Below, piece by piece: positions 25,890 through 35,603 of a stretch of 64,000 nt of DNA. Position numbers and translations under genes: made by a program. Position 1 is the first letter of the stretch. Each line of letters opens with the position of its first letter. The notes beneath the pieces were generated by a model. The model worked only from the letters and a program-made list of their open reading frames with translations, did no database searches and was not told where the DNA came from. The DNA is from Bremerella sp. JC817 (GTDB lineage: Bacteria; Planctomycetota; Planctomycetia; Pirellulales; Pirellulaceae), in NCBI RefSeq assembly GCF_040718835.1, contig NZ_JBFEFG010000281.1:496001-560000 (forward strand). The letters are read 5' to 3'.

Positions 25890-27341
25890 TTATCGCCCGG
25901 TCCGAATGTACTCGCCCATCCGTTCCACCTGGCGATGCAAGAGTGGCGACCAAGGGAAACCCGTGTTGATGCGGATGTAGTTTTTGAACGCCCCGCTCGG
26001 CGAGAAAATCGGCCCCGGAGCGAATTGAATTCCTTCTTCGCTCAGCGCGTGATACATCTTCATCGAGTCGACGTGCCGTGGCATCTCGATCCACAGAACG
26101 TGACCTCCCAGTGGTCGCGAGGCCCGAACGCCATCGGGAAAACAGTTTCGCACGGCCCTCAATGCGTCGTCCATCTGCTCGGCAAACTGCGATCGCACTT
26201 TGCGAAGATGCCGATCGTAGGCACCCGTTTCCAGGATTTCCGCCGCGACCAATTGGGGGGCGACTGACGTGCACTGGTTCACGACCAGCTTCATCAATTG
26301 AAACTGCTGGATATACCGGCCTGGGATGCACCAGCCCAGACGGAGCCCTGGCGAAAGGGTTTTACTGAACGATCCGCAGTAGAGGACTCGTCCCTGGGTA
26401 TCGAACGCTTTAACGGCACGCGGCCGCGGCGATCGGAACGAAAGGTCACCGTAAACGTCATCTTCCACCAGCGGGACCTGGTAGCGATTGAGGATTTCGA
26501 CCAGACGCTTCTTGTTTTCTTCCGGCATTAAGCTGCCGGTCGGATTCGAGAAGTTCGACACGATCGCACACGCGGCAATATCGTACTTCCCCATCACATG
26601 GTCCAAGTGATCGAGCTGAATCCCTGTCTCTGGATCGCAAGCGACTTCCACCGCTTTGACCCCCAAAGACTGCAGCACTTCCAGCAGTGCGTAGTAGGCC
26701 GGCGATTCGATCGCGACGATACTGCCCGGGGGGGCGACGCATTTGATCGAAAGGTAAACCGCTTCTTTCGCGCCACTGGTCACCACGATGTCGTCGGGGC
26801 TAACAATGTAACCGGCCTCGGTCCCGCGTTTCGCGATCGACTTGCGCAGTGCCTCGTGCCCTGGGACGCCGTCGTAACCGAAGCAGGCATCGGGCAAGTC
26901 TCGCATCACCTTCTGATACGACTTGTTCAGCACGCCCAGCGGCATAAGCTGCGTCGACTGGACGGCCGCCCCCAGCGTGGGTTCCGCCCCAGAGCCGATC
27001 GCGGCGTTCATGCGTGTCGGAATGTTTGTCTGGATGACGCATGCCTCGCCATTGGGACTGGTCGAAGAGAGCTTTGGCAATTCCTCAGGCGGGCGTCGAA
27101 CATAGTGCCCCGACTGCGGGCGAACTTCGATCACGCGCCAATCTTCGAGTAGCGCCAAAGCGCTCTTGGCGGTATTCAAGCTCACGCGATGTTCTTCGCT
27201 GAGTCGGCGGATCGAAGGAAGCTTCTCGCCGGGCTCGAACGCTCCGGTTTGCACCAATCGGCGAAGCTTGTCCGCCAGTTGGTAGTAGAGCGTGCTCTCT
27301 TCATCGGTGGCCACTGCGGCCGCTTTGGGGGGCGTGTTCAT
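25890..27341 (-). CDS. MocR-type transcription regulator (GntR HTH fused to aminotransferase domain)
   Basis: A 483-residue DNA-binding protein. Residues 13-80 form a GntR winged helix (LRRLVQTGAFEPGEKLPSIR, then EEHRVSLNTAKSAL). From about 110 to the end it has a class I aminotransferase fold with SGAKEAVYLS, SNFSNPTGS and the PLP-lysine motif GSFSKTLSPGLRLGW. MocR proteins use bound PLP or an amino compound as the signal and are usually encoded next to, and divergent from, their target. Here the divergent neighbour is metE, 168 bases away, with repeated 9-mers between (see 27394-27507). Control of metE is an inference from that layout. Confidence 0.92.
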   Translation of the reverse strand: MNTPPKAAAVATDEESTLYYQLADKLRRLVQTGAFEPGEKLPSIRRLSEEHRVSLNTAKSALALLEDWRVIEVRPQSGHYVRRPPEELPKLSSTSPNGEACVIQTNIPTRMNAAIGSGAEPTLGAAVQSTQLMPLGVLNKSYQKVMRDLPDACFGYDGVPGHEALRKSIAKRGTEAGYIVSPDDIVVTSGAKEAVYLSIKCVAPPGSIVAIESPAYYALLEVLQSLGVKAVEVACDPETGIQLDHLDHVMGKYDIAACAIVSNFSNPTGSLMPEENKKRLVEILNRYQVPLVEDDVYGDLSFRSPRPRAVKAFDTQGRVLYCGSFSKTLSPGLRLGWCIPGRYIQQFQLMKLVVNQCTSVAPQLVAAEILETGAYDRHLRKVRSQFAEQMDDALRAVRNCFPDGVRASRPLGGHVLWIEMPRHVDSMKMYHALSEEGIQFAPGPIFSPSGAFKNYIRINTGFPWSPLLHRQVERMGEYIRTGR

Positions 27342-27393
27342 CTGTCACCCTTGGTTCGGGCGGAATCTGATAAGGCGTGTTCTGCGCGGGCAT

Positions 27394-27507
27394 CTGTACC
27401 CACGGACAATACTGGAATCCAGAACTGTGCCCACAGCTATCGTACCCATAAACTGCTCCCACTAGCAAGTGTTATCACATTTCACACTGAAACAAGGACT
27501 GTACCCC
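27394..27507 (+). promoter_or_regulatory. Array of CTGTACCCA-like direct repeats, candidate MocR operator
   Basis: Five related 9-mers on the plus strand: CTGTACCCA 27394-27402, CTGTGCCCA 27425-27433, TCGTACCCA 27440-27448, CTGCTCCCA 27453-27461, CTGTACCCC 27499-27507. They fill the 168-base gap between the MocR gene and metE. MocR regulators such as GabR bind spaced direct repeats containing a TACC core, so an operator is plausible. Spacings (31, 15, 13 and 46 bases) are irregular, which weakens the case for every copy being used. Confidence 0.45.
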
Positions 27508-27509
27508 TC

Positions 27510-29798
27510 ATGGCGATTGCAACCAATCTTGGCTTTCCACGGATCGGAGCCAAGCGCGAACTGAAGTGGCTGCTCGAGAAGTATTGGCAGGGAAAAATCG
27601 GGGCGGAAGAGCTTCTGACCAAGGCCCAAGACGTTCGTCAGACCAACTGGCAGTGGCAAGCGGATGCCGGTATTCAACAGGTGCCGGTTGGTGACTTCTC
27701 GCTGTACGACCATGTGCTCGACTGGTCGCAGCGGGTCGGGGCGGTTCCGGCTGCCTATCAATCGTCGCAACTGGTCAGCGAATTGGATCGCTACTTCGCG
27801 ATGGCTCGCGGCACGCAAAAGGGTGTCGACCTGCCCGCTTTGGAAATGACCAAGTGGTTTAACACCAACTACCACTACATCGTTCCAGAATGGACCGAAG
27901 ACCAGACGTTCCACCTCAATGCCGAGGCCTACCTCAACGAAATCGCCGCCGCCCAGGCCATCGCCACCGATGCTCGACCAGTGGTGCTGGGGCCAGTCAG
28001 TCTGCTGCTGCTGGGCAAGTTGAAGGGAAGTAATGCGTCGCCATTGGTTCTGCTCGAACGACTGCTGCCGGTTTACGAACAACTACTGGCCAAGTTGAAC
28101 GAAGCGGGCGTGACCTGGGTACAGTGGGACGAACCGGTCCTGGCACTTGACCTTAGCGAAGAGGCTCAAAAGGCAATCCAGAAGAGCCTGGAAGTTTTGT
28201 CGGGGGCATTCGGCAACTTGAAGTTGGTCGTGACCAGCTACTTTGAAGGACTACGTGAAAACCTCGCCCTGGCGTTCTCGCTTCCCGTCGCGGCGGTTCA
28301 CCTCGATCTGTCGGCTGCCCCGAAGCAACTGGACGAAGCATTGTCCTTGATTCGCCCAGAACAGCTCCTCTCGCTGGGTCTGATCGATGGACGCAACGTC
28401 TGGAAGAACGATCTGTCGAAGACACTCGACCTGGCAGAGAAGGCTGCCAAGGCGATCGGTACCGACCGTCTGCTGATTGCCCCTGGCTGCTCGCTGCTGC
28501 ATAGCCCGGTCGACCTCGCTTCCGAAACGGCGATCGATGCCGAACTGAAGAGCTGGCTCGCGTTCGCTCGGCAAAAGCTGGATGAAATCGCCATCATCAC
28601 CCAGGCCCTCAACGAAGGTCGCGACAGCGTCGCCGATGCGTTGCGACAGAATGCCAAAGCGATCCAATCGCGTCGCAGTTCGGTGCGAACCCACAATCCA
28701 GCCGTGCGTCAGCGGATCGAGTCGATCACTCCGGAAAGCTTGCTGCGGCAGGGTGCGTACAATCAGCGGCAAGGTGAACAACGCAGTCGCTTGAACCTGC
28801 CGCTACTGCCAACGACGACGATTGGTTCGTTCCCGCAGACCAGCGAAGTCCGCCAGGCCCGTGCCGCCTTCCGCAAGGGTGACCTGACGGCCGATGCGTA
28901 TCAAGAGTTCCTCGAAGCCGAAACGCAAAGCTGCATCCGCCGCCAAGAGAACCTCGGTCTCGACGTTCTGGTGCATGGCGAATTCGAGCGGAACGACATG
29001 GTCGAATACTTCGGCGAACAACTCGAAGGCTTTGTCGTCTCACAAAACGGCTGGGTTCAAAGCTACGGTTCGCGTTGTGTGAAGCCGCCGATCATCTTCG
29101 GTGACATCCAGCGTCCCCACGCGATGACCGTCCCGATGGCCAAGTATGCCCAGTCGCTGACCCAGCGTCCGGTGAAGGGAATGCTGACCGGGCCAGTGAC
29201 CATCTTGTGCTGGTCGTTCGTCCGCGACGATCAACCGCGCCGCGATACGTGCGAGCAAATCGCGTTGGCCATTCGTGACGAGGCGGTTGATCTCGAGTCG
29301 TCCGGCATCGGTGTCATTCAGATTGACGAGCCCGCCCTGCGAGAAGGATTGCCGCTGCGTCAGCGAGATCAGCCAGGTTACCTGCAGTGGGCCGTGGATG
29401 CCTTTCGACTCGCATCGAGTGGGGTCTCGAACGAAACGCAGATTCACACCCACATGTGTTACTGCGAGTTCAACGAGATCTTGCCGTCGATCGCCGCGTT
29501 GGATGCTGACGTGATCTCGATCGAGACGAGCCGCTCGAAAATGGAACTGCTCGACGGGTTTGGCGACTTCCAGTACCCCAACGAAATCGGCCCTGGCGTC
29601 TACGACATTCATTCGCCTCGGGTCCCTTCCACCGACGAAATGGTGGGGCTGCTGCGAAAGGCGGTCGACCTCATTCCAGCCGAGCGATTGTGGGTTAACC
29701 CAGATTGTGGGCTGAAGACCCGCGGATGGGTGGAAGTGGAAGCGGCACTGAAGTCGATGGTCGAGGCCGCCCAGCAAGTTCGCTCGCTGCTGGCTTAA
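27510..29798 (+). CDS. metE: Cobalamin-independent methionine synthase
   Basis: MetE transfers a methyl group from 5-methyltetrahydropteroyl-triglutamate to homocysteine, making methionine without vitamin B12. The 762-residue length fits the two-barrel enzyme. The N-terminal half opens [20 protein letters not shown]. The C-terminal half has [12 protein letters not shown], the zinc site HTHMCYCEF (His and Cys) and [11 protein letters not shown] (second Cys), plus [15 protein letters not shown] 27510 begins the conserved N-terminus; AAGGA lies 11 bases upstream. It is divergent from the MocR regulator gene and followed by a terminator at 29825-29861. I see no SAM or cobalamin riboswitch in the leader. 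Confidence 0.96.
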   Translation: MAIATNLGFPRIGAKRELKWLLEKYWQGKIGAEELLTKAQDVRQTNWQWQADAGIQQVPVGDFSLYDHVLDWSQRVGAVPAAYQSSQLVSELDRYFAMARGTQKGVDLPALEMTKWFNTNYHYIVPEWTEDQTFHLNAEAYLNEIAAAQAIATDARPVVLGPVSLLLLGKLKGSNASPLVLLERLLPVYEQLLAKLNEAGVTWVQWDEPVLALDLSEEAQKAIQKSLEVLSGAFGNLKLVVTSYFEGLRENLALAFSLPVAAVHLDLSAAPKQLDEALSLIRPEQLLSLGLIDGRNVWKNDLSKTLDLAEKAAKAIGTDRLLIAPGCSLLHSPVDLASETAIDAELKSWLAFARQKLDEIAIITQALNEGRDSVADALRQNAKAIQSRRSSVRTHNPAVRQRIESITPESLLRQGAYNQRQGEQRSRLNLPLLPTTTIGSFPQTSEVRQARAAFRKGDLTADAYQEFLEAETQSCIRRQENLGLDVLVHGEFERNDMVEYFGEQLEGFVVSQNGWVQSYGSRCVKPPIIFGDIQRPHAMTVPMAKYAQSLTQRPVKGMLTGPVTILCWSFVRDDQPRRDTCEQIALAIRDEAVDLESSGIGVIQIDEPALREGLPLRQRDQPGYLQWAVDAFRLASSGVSNETQIHTHMCYCEFNEILPSIAALDADVISIETSRSKMELLDGFGDFQYPNEIGPGVYDIHSPRVPSTDEMVGLLRKAVDLIPAERLWVNPDCGLKTRGWVEVEAALKSMVEAAQQVRSLLA

Positions 29799-29824
29799 GT
29801 GTCTGGGCTTTGAACCAAGATTTT

Positions 29825-29861
29825 GCACGCCCCGTATAGGAAAAACCTACGAGGGGCGTGC
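29825..29861 (+). terminator. Terminator after metE
   Basis: A 9-bp perfect outer stem GCACGCCCC (29825-29833) against 29853-29861, with further pairing inside around an AAAAA loop. It is followed by ATTAATTCTT. It lies 27 bases after the metE stop. Confidence 0.7.
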
Positions 29862-29968
29862 ATTAATTCTTGGCTCTAGACGTTGAAAATGCTGGGGTTT
29901 CGTGTCAAATTGGATGTTTCCCTGCCAGCACATTCCTTCCTGAGTCTAGCCCAAAAGGTCCCACCTCC

Positions 29969-30382
29969 ATGAAGTTTCGTCGTTTCGAACTCCGCTCGCT
30001 GTCCATTTGCCTGGCCCTCACCTTCGTGGGGATGCTGTTCATGAGCTCGATGTCGCAAGCTGAAGAGAAAGAGTCGACTCGCAAACTCCGCCATGTGGTG
30101 GTCTTCAAATTCAACGAATCGGCCAAGGCTGAAGATATTGAAAAGGTCGAAAAGGCTTTTATCGCCTTGCCTAAGCAGATTCCGGTCATCAAGGAATTCG
30201 AGTGGGGCACCAACAACAGCCCTGAGATGCTCGACAAAGGTTTCACCCACTGCTTCCTGGTCACCTTTGCCAGCGAAGAAGACCGTGCCGCCTATCTGCC
30301 GCACCCGGCTCACCAGAAGTTTGTCTCGATCCTGCGTCCGCACCTGGAAGAAGCATTCGTGATCGACTACTGGGCCGACTAA
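29969..30382 (+). CDS. Secreted Dabb (stress-responsive alpha/beta barrel) domain protein
   Basis: A 137-residue protein with a signal peptide (to about residue 31, ending SMSQAEE), followed by a single Dabb domain of about 95 residues: LRHVVVFKFNESAKAEDIEKV, then FEWGTNNSPE, GFTHCFLVTFASEEDRAAYLPHPAH and VIDYWA. Dabb domains are dimeric ferredoxin-like barrels found in stress-induced proteins and a few enzymes; the biochemical role here is unknown. The HPAH segment is the usual conserved stretch. ATG 29969 begins the signal peptide. Export is unusual for the family overall but common in planctomycetes. A terminator follows at 30427-30464. Confidence 0.88.
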   Translation: MKFRRFELRSLSICLALTFVGMLFMSSMSQAEEKESTRKLRHVVVFKFNESAKAEDIEKVEKAFIALPKQIPVIKEFEWGTNNSPEMLDKGFTHCFLVTFASEEDRAAYLPHPAHQKFVSILRPHLEEAFVIDYWAD

Positions 30383-30426
30383 TACTGGCACCGACGCCCG
30401 TCGCTGCTTCTACGCAAATCACTTCC

Positions 30427-30464
30427 GAGCGACCTAGCCCTGGCGGCCGGGGTCGCTCTTTTTG
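30427..30464 (+). terminator. Terminator after the Dabb gene
   Basis: An 8-bp stem GAGCGACC (30427-30434) against 30451-30458 is followed by TTTTTTG. It lies 44 bases after the Dabb stop codon. The rest of 30383-30702 holds no gene I can support. Confidence 0.8.
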
Positions 30465-30702
30465 TTTGCATCATTAACTGCGAATATTCGATCAACTAAG
30501 GAACAATCAGCGTCACTAGATGACTTCTTTTTGAAAATCAGTCGCGGATCGCAAACTTGGGATTGGACGTAAGTCCTCTGATTCTCTATTCTTTTTCAGG
30601 AACAATCAGTCGAATTCTGCGGTATTTGATTGCCGCCGCAAACCACAAGCGTTCGATATTCGTACTGATTACACATTCCCAACGACCACGATTTCTTCGC
30701 CT

Positions 30703-31017
30703 ATGCGACCTTATTGGCTTTACCTTCTGCTGATTCTTGCACTCTTGATGCCAGGGGCACGCCCTCGGTACATCAGTGCCAGTATCGCGTCTGGTGCCCC
30801 GGTCGAAGGCATTCCGACGACCGATACATCGGAAACGGAAGAACAAGAGGTCAACGAAAAGACGGTAACTTCGCGGCATCGGCTTTCTTTGACCGCCACG
30901 CGAAGCCTTGATCCACGACCGGTCGTTCAACGCCAGAGATTTCCGCGATCTCTGTCTGCTGTCCCTGGCATTGTGCATCAATCGCACAACGGATTTGGTG
31001 GCGATATCACCTGCTAG
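30703..31017 (+). CDS. Small secreted or membrane-anchored protein, unknown
   Basis: A 104-residue frame with a strongly hydrophobic N-terminus (MRPYWLYLLLILALLMPG). After it comes a hydrophilic segment with acidic and Thr-rich character, then an Arg-rich tail. The leader pattern (two residues, then basic, then hydrophobic) suggests export. No domain or lipobox. It lies on the same strand and 222 bases before the carbonic anhydrase gene. I am unsure it is a real gene; it has no recognisable relatives to me and no clear ribosome site. Confidence 0.45.
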   Translation: MRPYWLYLLLILALLMPGARPRYISASIASGAPVEGIPTTDTSETEEQEVNEKTVTSRHRLSLTATRSLDPRPVVQRQRFPRSLSAVPGIVHQSHNGFGGDITC

Positions 31018-31239
31018 GTGAAACTGGGCCGCTGTGCGCAGTTGCTGAGTCTTTTTCCGTCGGCACTCTGCCTATCTCTGGCGGCCTCCTGTTTTGATTT
31101 GCTCTGGCTGATGCTCTGCACGCTCGGCCTGGCGAGCCATGCAATCTTTGGCCTGGTCACGACACCAAGTCGCCCATTGATCAGGCCCCCTGGTATCTGA
31201 ATTCGTTCGACAGCCCCGAGACAGCGATAGGCAAGATCT

Positions 31240-31854
31240 ATGCGTAATTTGATTGCTGGCGTAACTCAATTTCAAAACAAGACCTACCCGCAGATGCAGC
31301 CCCGCTTCGAGGAGCTGGCCACCGGGCAGAGTCCCGACGCGTTGTTCATCACCTGCAGCGACTCCCGCGTTGTCCCCGAACTGCTTACCGGTAGCGACCC
31401 TGGCGAACTATTCGTCATTCGCAACGCCGGCAACATTGTCGGTACGAAAGACGAAGCCGACCTGGGTGTGGCTGCGACCATCGAATACGCCGTCAAGGTG
31501 TTGAAGGTGCCACAAATCATCGTCTGCGGCCATGCTCGCTGCGGTGCGATGCAAGGTTTACTCAATCCATCGGCGGTCGAGAGTCTGCCGGAAGTCGCCA
31601 AATGGGTGTCGCTTTCCGCGGAAGCGCTCAACGACACCAGCGACGACTCCGACGACGACCGCCTCACCCAGTTGATCCAGGCCAACATTCGCCTGCAGCT
31701 TCGCAACCTGATGACCTTTCCGGAAGTTGCGGAAGGGGTTGAATCTGGCACACTTCAGTTGCATGGCTGGCTGTACGACTTCGTCACCGGCAAGGTGAGC
31801 GTCGTCTCGTTGGGCTCGAGTCAATTCGTCGAGCCCGTTGCCCAAATGGCCTAA
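31240..31854 (+). CDS. Beta-class carbonic anhydrase
   Basis: A 204-residue zinc enzyme that interconverts CO2 and bicarbonate. The zinc ligands are C39 (ITCSDSR), H98 and C101 (CGHARC), and the catalytic dyad D41/R43 is present. RNAGNIV and GVAATIEYAV are typical of the plant/bacterial beta class. No signal peptide, so cytoplasmic. The SulP transporter gene starts 30 bases downstream in the same direction, so the two form an operon. Beta carbonic anhydrases are often paired with or fused to SulP permeases, implying bicarbonate exchange. Confidence 0.95.
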   Translation: MRNLIAGVTQFQNKTYPQMQPRFEELATGQSPDALFITCSDSRVVPELLTGSDPGELFVIRNAGNIVGTKDEADLGVAATIEYAVKVLKVPQIIVCGHARCGAMQGLLNPSAVESLPEVAKWVSLSAEALNDTSDDSDDDRLTQLIQANIRLQLRNLMTFPEVAEGVESGTLQLHGWLYDFVTGKVSVVSLGSSQFVEPVAQMA

Positions 31855-31884
31855 CCCAAGCTCAAATTTACGGAAGCACCACTC

Positions 31885-33594
31885 ATGGCTACGCAAGAAA
31901 CCTCCCCAGCTCAAGCGGCCGGTTACTTCTCAGGAACCTTTCGAAGAGACTTTGTATCGTCGATTGTTGTTTTCCTGGTCGCCTTGCCGCTGTGTATCGG
32001 AATTGCGGTAGCCGTGGGGGTGAATCCGGCACGAGCCTTAATTACCGGCATCATCGGTGGCCTGATCGTTGGTTGCTTTAGCGGTTCGCCGCTTCAAGTG
32101 AGCGGACCAGCGGCCGGCCTCTTTGTGATCGTGGCAGATTTGATCGCCTCGCAAAAAGCAAAGTTCCTTGGCTTTTATGCAGGTCCGGAAGCATCGGCCG
32201 AGGGCCTGTCGATGACGTACGCACTGGCAGCCCTCGGTTTCGCGGTGCTCCTGGCAGGCGTGCTGCAAGTTGCGGCCGGCAAGTTGTTAATCGGTCGCTG
32301 GTTCCAGGCAGTCTCGCCGGCAGTGATCAACGGCATGCTGGCTGGCATTGGTGTGCTGATCATCGTCAGCCAGTTTCATGTGATGCTCGATCATGAAGCC
32401 CTCTGGCATGGACATAAGGCCCATGGTGGCCTGGAATATATGGCCACAATTCCTGAAGCGATCTGGAAGTGCTTTGACCTGCAAGGGACCGGTCCTTCGC
32501 ATCACTTGGCGGCAGCCATCGGGATTATCACCATCCTGACGATGATTCTTTGGCAAGGTTTCGCCCCACCGAAATTAAAGCTGATTCCATCGGCGTTGTT
32601 GGGGATTATGTTGGCTTCGATCGTAGCGGTCGTCTGGAACTTCCCGCTGAAGAATCTGGCGGTTCCTCAAAACCTGCTGGATGAAGTCTCGTTCCTGAAC
32701 TCCACTTCTCACTGGACTTCGGTCATCACCGATCCGGCCGTCTATACCGCGGCGTTGGTGATCGCCTTGGTGGCGAGCGCCGAAACACTGCTTTGTGCCA
32801 CGGCGATCGACAAGATGAAGCCCGGTCACAAAACCAATCACGACAAGGAACTCACCGCCCAGGGAATCGGCAACATGCTCTGCGGACTGGTTGGTGCCTT
32901 GCCGATGACCGGCGTGATCGTGCGAAGCTCGGCCAACGTGAACGCTGGCGGCCAGACTCGCGGGGCGACCATCATGCACGGTGCCTGGCTATTGCTGTTC
33001 ATCGTGCTGCTCCCTTCAATCCTGACGCTGGTGCCACGGGCTGCCCTCGGGGCGCTGTTGGTCTACACCGGTTTCAAGCTGGTCAACATCAAGCAGATCA
33101 AAGAACTGTTTCGGACTGGTTGGACCGAGTTCGGAATCTACGTGACGACCGTTGTGCTGATCGTTAGCTTCGACCTGCTAATCGGTGTGGTGGCTGGTAT
33201 TGTGCTTTCGGCCGTTAAATTGCTGGTGACCTTCACCAGGTTCGAGACCGACCTATTCATCACGGAAGAAGAAAAGAAGGCGACCCTCGCCTTGCACGGA
33301 GCGGCCACGTTTTTACGGCTTCCGGTTTTGACGGAACGCCTGGAAGAGATTCCGGCGGAAGTCGAACTGACGGTCGACCTCAGCAATTTAACCTACATCG
33401 ACCATGCCTGCTTCGAGGCACTTCTCGATTGGGCCAAGCAGCACGAGAAGACTGGCGGCAGCCTGGTCATCGACTGGCGTTTGCTACATGGCAAGTTCCA
33501 GAAGGAAATGGATGTGCGGCAGCTGGAAACCCGTGATAGCGTCGAGCCTCAGAAACTTAGCGGCAAACCGTCAACCAAGACGGTTACGGCTTAG
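31885..33594 (+). CDS. SulP-family anion transporter with STAS domain
   Basis: A 569-residue inner membrane transporter of the SulP/SLC26 family. It has about 12-14 hydrophobic helices, with family segments VALPLCIGIAVAVGVNPA, SGPAAGLFVIVADLI and GLVGALPMTGVIVRSSANVNAGG. The C-terminal STAS domain spans about residues 455-550 (VELTVDLSNLTYIDHACFEALLDWAKQHEK). SulP proteins carry sulfate, bicarbonate or other anions; the coupling to a carbonic anhydrase gene 30 bases upstream favours bicarbonate, but this cannot be decided from sequence. Start at ATG 31885 gives a short hydrophilic leader. Confidence 0.94.
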   Translation: MATQETSPAQAAGYFSGTFRRDFVSSIVVFLVALPLCIGIAVAVGVNPARALITGIIGGLIVGCFSGSPLQVSGPAAGLFVIVADLIASQKAKFLGFYAGPEASAEGLSMTYALAALGFAVLLAGVLQVAAGKLLIGRWFQAVSPAVINGMLAGIGVLIIVSQFHVMLDHEALWHGHKAHGGLEYMATIPEAIWKCFDLQGTGPSHHLAAAIGIITILTMILWQGFAPPKLKLIPSALLGIMLASIVAVVWNFPLKNLAVPQNLLDEVSFLNSTSHWTSVITDPAVYTAALVIALVASAETLLCATAIDKMKPGHKTNHDKELTAQGIGNMLCGLVGALPMTGVIVRSSANVNAGGQTRGATIMHGAWLLLFIVLLPSILTLVPRAALGALLVYTGFKLVNIKQIKELFRTGWTEFGIYVTTVVLIVSFDLLIGVVAGIVLSAVKLLVTFTRFETDLFITEEEKKATLALHGAATFLRLPVLTERLEEIPAEVELTVDLSNLTYIDHACFEALLDWAKQHEKTGGSLVIDWRLLHGKFQKEMDVRQLETRDSVEPQKLSGKPSTKTVTA

Positions 33595-34031
33595 CCCCCC
33601 GTTTTAATCGATACGACTTACATAAAGCACATGCATACTGATCACCTGAAAGGGTGTTTTCGTTAAGAGTGTGTAAATATGAAAAAGTCGAGGTCTAACA
33701 TAACCGTTCTCGGTGGTCTGGTTTCGTACGAACGCGACCGTTACCAGCCCCTTGCATGAGGGTTTTTCTGTGAGCAACGGTTGCACCCAACCTATTGCTA
33801 GCACCACTTATTAGGGTTGCGCCGGATTTCCGTTCAACCCCTGCGGCTTCGGTAAGTCTTTCTGCTTGTGCACGTTTCTCAGCATGTGCCAATTCTGTCG
33901 CGATTTTCGATTCTTGCGCGCTGTCTGAAATCGATCTGACGCTCGTAAGACCCGTTCCGATTATCGCATCTAACGGCATTGGTCATTTCTGCTCAGGATG
34001 AGCGACATTCGTGAAGTATGGAAACCGCACG
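33595..34031. other. Intergenic region before the porin gene
   Basis: 437 bases with no supported gene. A weak hairpin followed by TTTTT lies at 33749-33767 (CCCT stem) and may end the carbonic anhydrase/SulP transcript. The open frames on both strands here lack domains or ribosome sites. The last part should contain the porin promoter. Confidence 0.5.
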
Positions 34032-35504
34032 ATGAAAACTAGCTGGACGTTTCGCGCCCTTGGAATCTGTTTGGGCGCATTAGTCCCTGCTTTGGGCTAC
34101 TCCCAAGAACCTTTCTATAACGCGCCCAATAGCAACTACGCCGACTCGGCAACGCAATACCAGTCGATGTATTCGCAGCCGCCGCAATCGTATGCGGCGG
34201 CTGACGTCCCCCAGGCGCTTCCTCAAGTAGTCGACGACATCTCAGCTGCTTCCTACTACAACCTTCTGGAACGCGTCGAAGCTCTGGAAGCGGAAAAGGC
34301 GGAAGAAGCTTGCAAGGAGGTCGATTTGATCGCCAAGCCAACCCAGAAGTGGTCTGGCCGTGTGCACTTCGACTACTGGAACTTCCCCGATGAATCGGCT
34401 CTGCCGAACTACATCGAAACCGGAAATCCCAACGACGGTCCCGACGACTTCATCGGTTTCCGCCGATTGCGATTTGGTGTCGCTGGCGATGTCTGGGAAA
34501 ACATGAACTACAAGATCGAGATGGAGTTCGCTGATCCGGCGAACCTGGCATTCAAAGATGCCTATCTCGGTTGGACACAGCTGCCATTTCTGCAAACCGT
34601 GCTGCTCGGTAATCAGAAACGTCCTTACGGTTTGGATCACTTGAACTCCAGCCGTTACAACGTCTTCATGGAACGTCCGTTCGTAATCGAAGCGTTCAAT
34701 CAAGACGCTCGTCGTATCGGTCTGCAGTCGTATGGCGTTTCCGAAAACGAATCGTGGAACTGGCGATACGGTTACTTCCTTATGGATGACCTGGCCAAAG
34801 TCGGTCACCAGTACGATGACAACTACCAGTCCGAAATCGCTGGCCGTCTGGCCAACACGATCTGGTACGACGAAACCTCCGGCGGCCGTGGTTATGCTCA
34901 CTGGGCGATCTCGGGTTCGGCTGCCTTCCCTGGTAGTGGCGGCGACGATCGCTTCACCACCCGTCCAGAATCGCGTACCAGCGAAAAGTGGCTGGACACT
35001 GGCTCGCTGGGTGCCTCGAACTATCAACTGGTGGGCCTGGAAGGTGTGCTGAACATCGGCGCCTTCTCGCTGGTCGGTGAATACCAGACGGTTCACGCCA
35101 ATCGCTCGGCTGCTCCGGACGTCAACTTTGGTGGTGGCTATGTCTACGCTGCTTACTGGTTGACTGGCGAATCGACGCCTTGGGAACGTGACTCCGGTAC
35201 GCTGGGTCGCACCAAGCCGTTCGAGAACTTCTGGCTGGTCAATCGCTGTGATGGCTGTCGCAGCTACGGCTGGGGTGCCTGGCAGGTTGCCGCTCGTTAT
35301 TCGTATGGCGACTTCAGCGATGCTGATGTCTTCGGCGGTGTTGGCGAAAGTGCCACGCTGGGCGTCAACTGGTGGTGGAATCCGAACGCTCGCGTTCAGT
35401 TCAACTACATCAATGGTCGTATCTCGGACCGCGTGATCGCGGGTGCTCCTTCCGACGCCGGTTGGTACGACATGTTCGGCCTGCGATTCATGGTCGACTT
35501 CTAA
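34032..35504 (+). CDS. OprP/OprO-type outer membrane porin
   Basis: A 490-residue outer membrane beta-barrel. The signal peptide is MKTSWTFRALGICLGALVPALGYSQ. After a Gln/Ser/Tyr-rich stretch, a short heptad region (YYNLLERVEALEAEKAEEA) is probably a trimer coil. The barrel contains KWSGRVHFDYWNFPDE, FIGFRRLRFGVAGDVWENMNYK and the terminal WYDMFGLRFMVDF with the aromatic last residue needed for barrel insertion. The match is to the phosphate-selective porin O and P family, which take up anions. ATG 34032 begins the signal peptide. It follows a carbonic anhydrase and SulP pair, hinting at anion uptake, and precedes a Cys-rich lipoprotein gene. Whether it is phosphate-specific is unknown. Confidence 0.88.
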   Translation: MKTSWTFRALGICLGALVPALGYSQEPFYNAPNSNYADSATQYQSMYSQPPQSYAAADVPQALPQVVDDISAASYYNLLERVEALEAEKAEEACKEVDLIAKPTQKWSGRVHFDYWNFPDESALPNYIETGNPNDGPDDFIGFRRLRFGVAGDVWENMNYKIEMEFADPANLAFKDAYLGWTQLPFLQTVLLGNQKRPYGLDHLNSSRYNVFMERPFVIEAFNQDARRIGLQSYGVSENESWNWRYGYFLMDDLAKVGHQYDDNYQSEIAGRLANTIWYDETSGGRGYAHWAISGSAAFPGSGGDDRFTTRPESRTSEKWLDTGSLGASNYQLVGLEGVLNIGAFSLVGEYQTVHANRSAAPDVNFGGGYVYAAYWLTGESTPWERDSGTLGRTKPFENFWLVNRCDGCRSYGWGAWQVAARYSYGDFSDADVFGGVGESATLGVNWWWNPNARVQFNYINGRISDRVIAGAPSDAGWYDMFGLRFMVDF

Positions 35505-35603
35505 ACCGCGACGCGGATGCAAACCCACTGCCTGAGGCCGACCACGCCCCAGGCATTCACCCTGATAACAACCAGTCAATAAACCAAATACGGAGAGATC
35601 TCC

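Noticed and set aside
31018..31200. Short hydrophobic frame just before the carbonic anhydrase
   Set aside because: Begins at GTG directly after the preceding stop, with no ribosome site; not supported over chance.
33695..33979. 94-codon minus-strand frame rich in Ala/Glu/Arg between SulP and porin genes
   Set aside because: Looks helical but lacks a ribosome site, domain or neighbour link. I treat it as chance.
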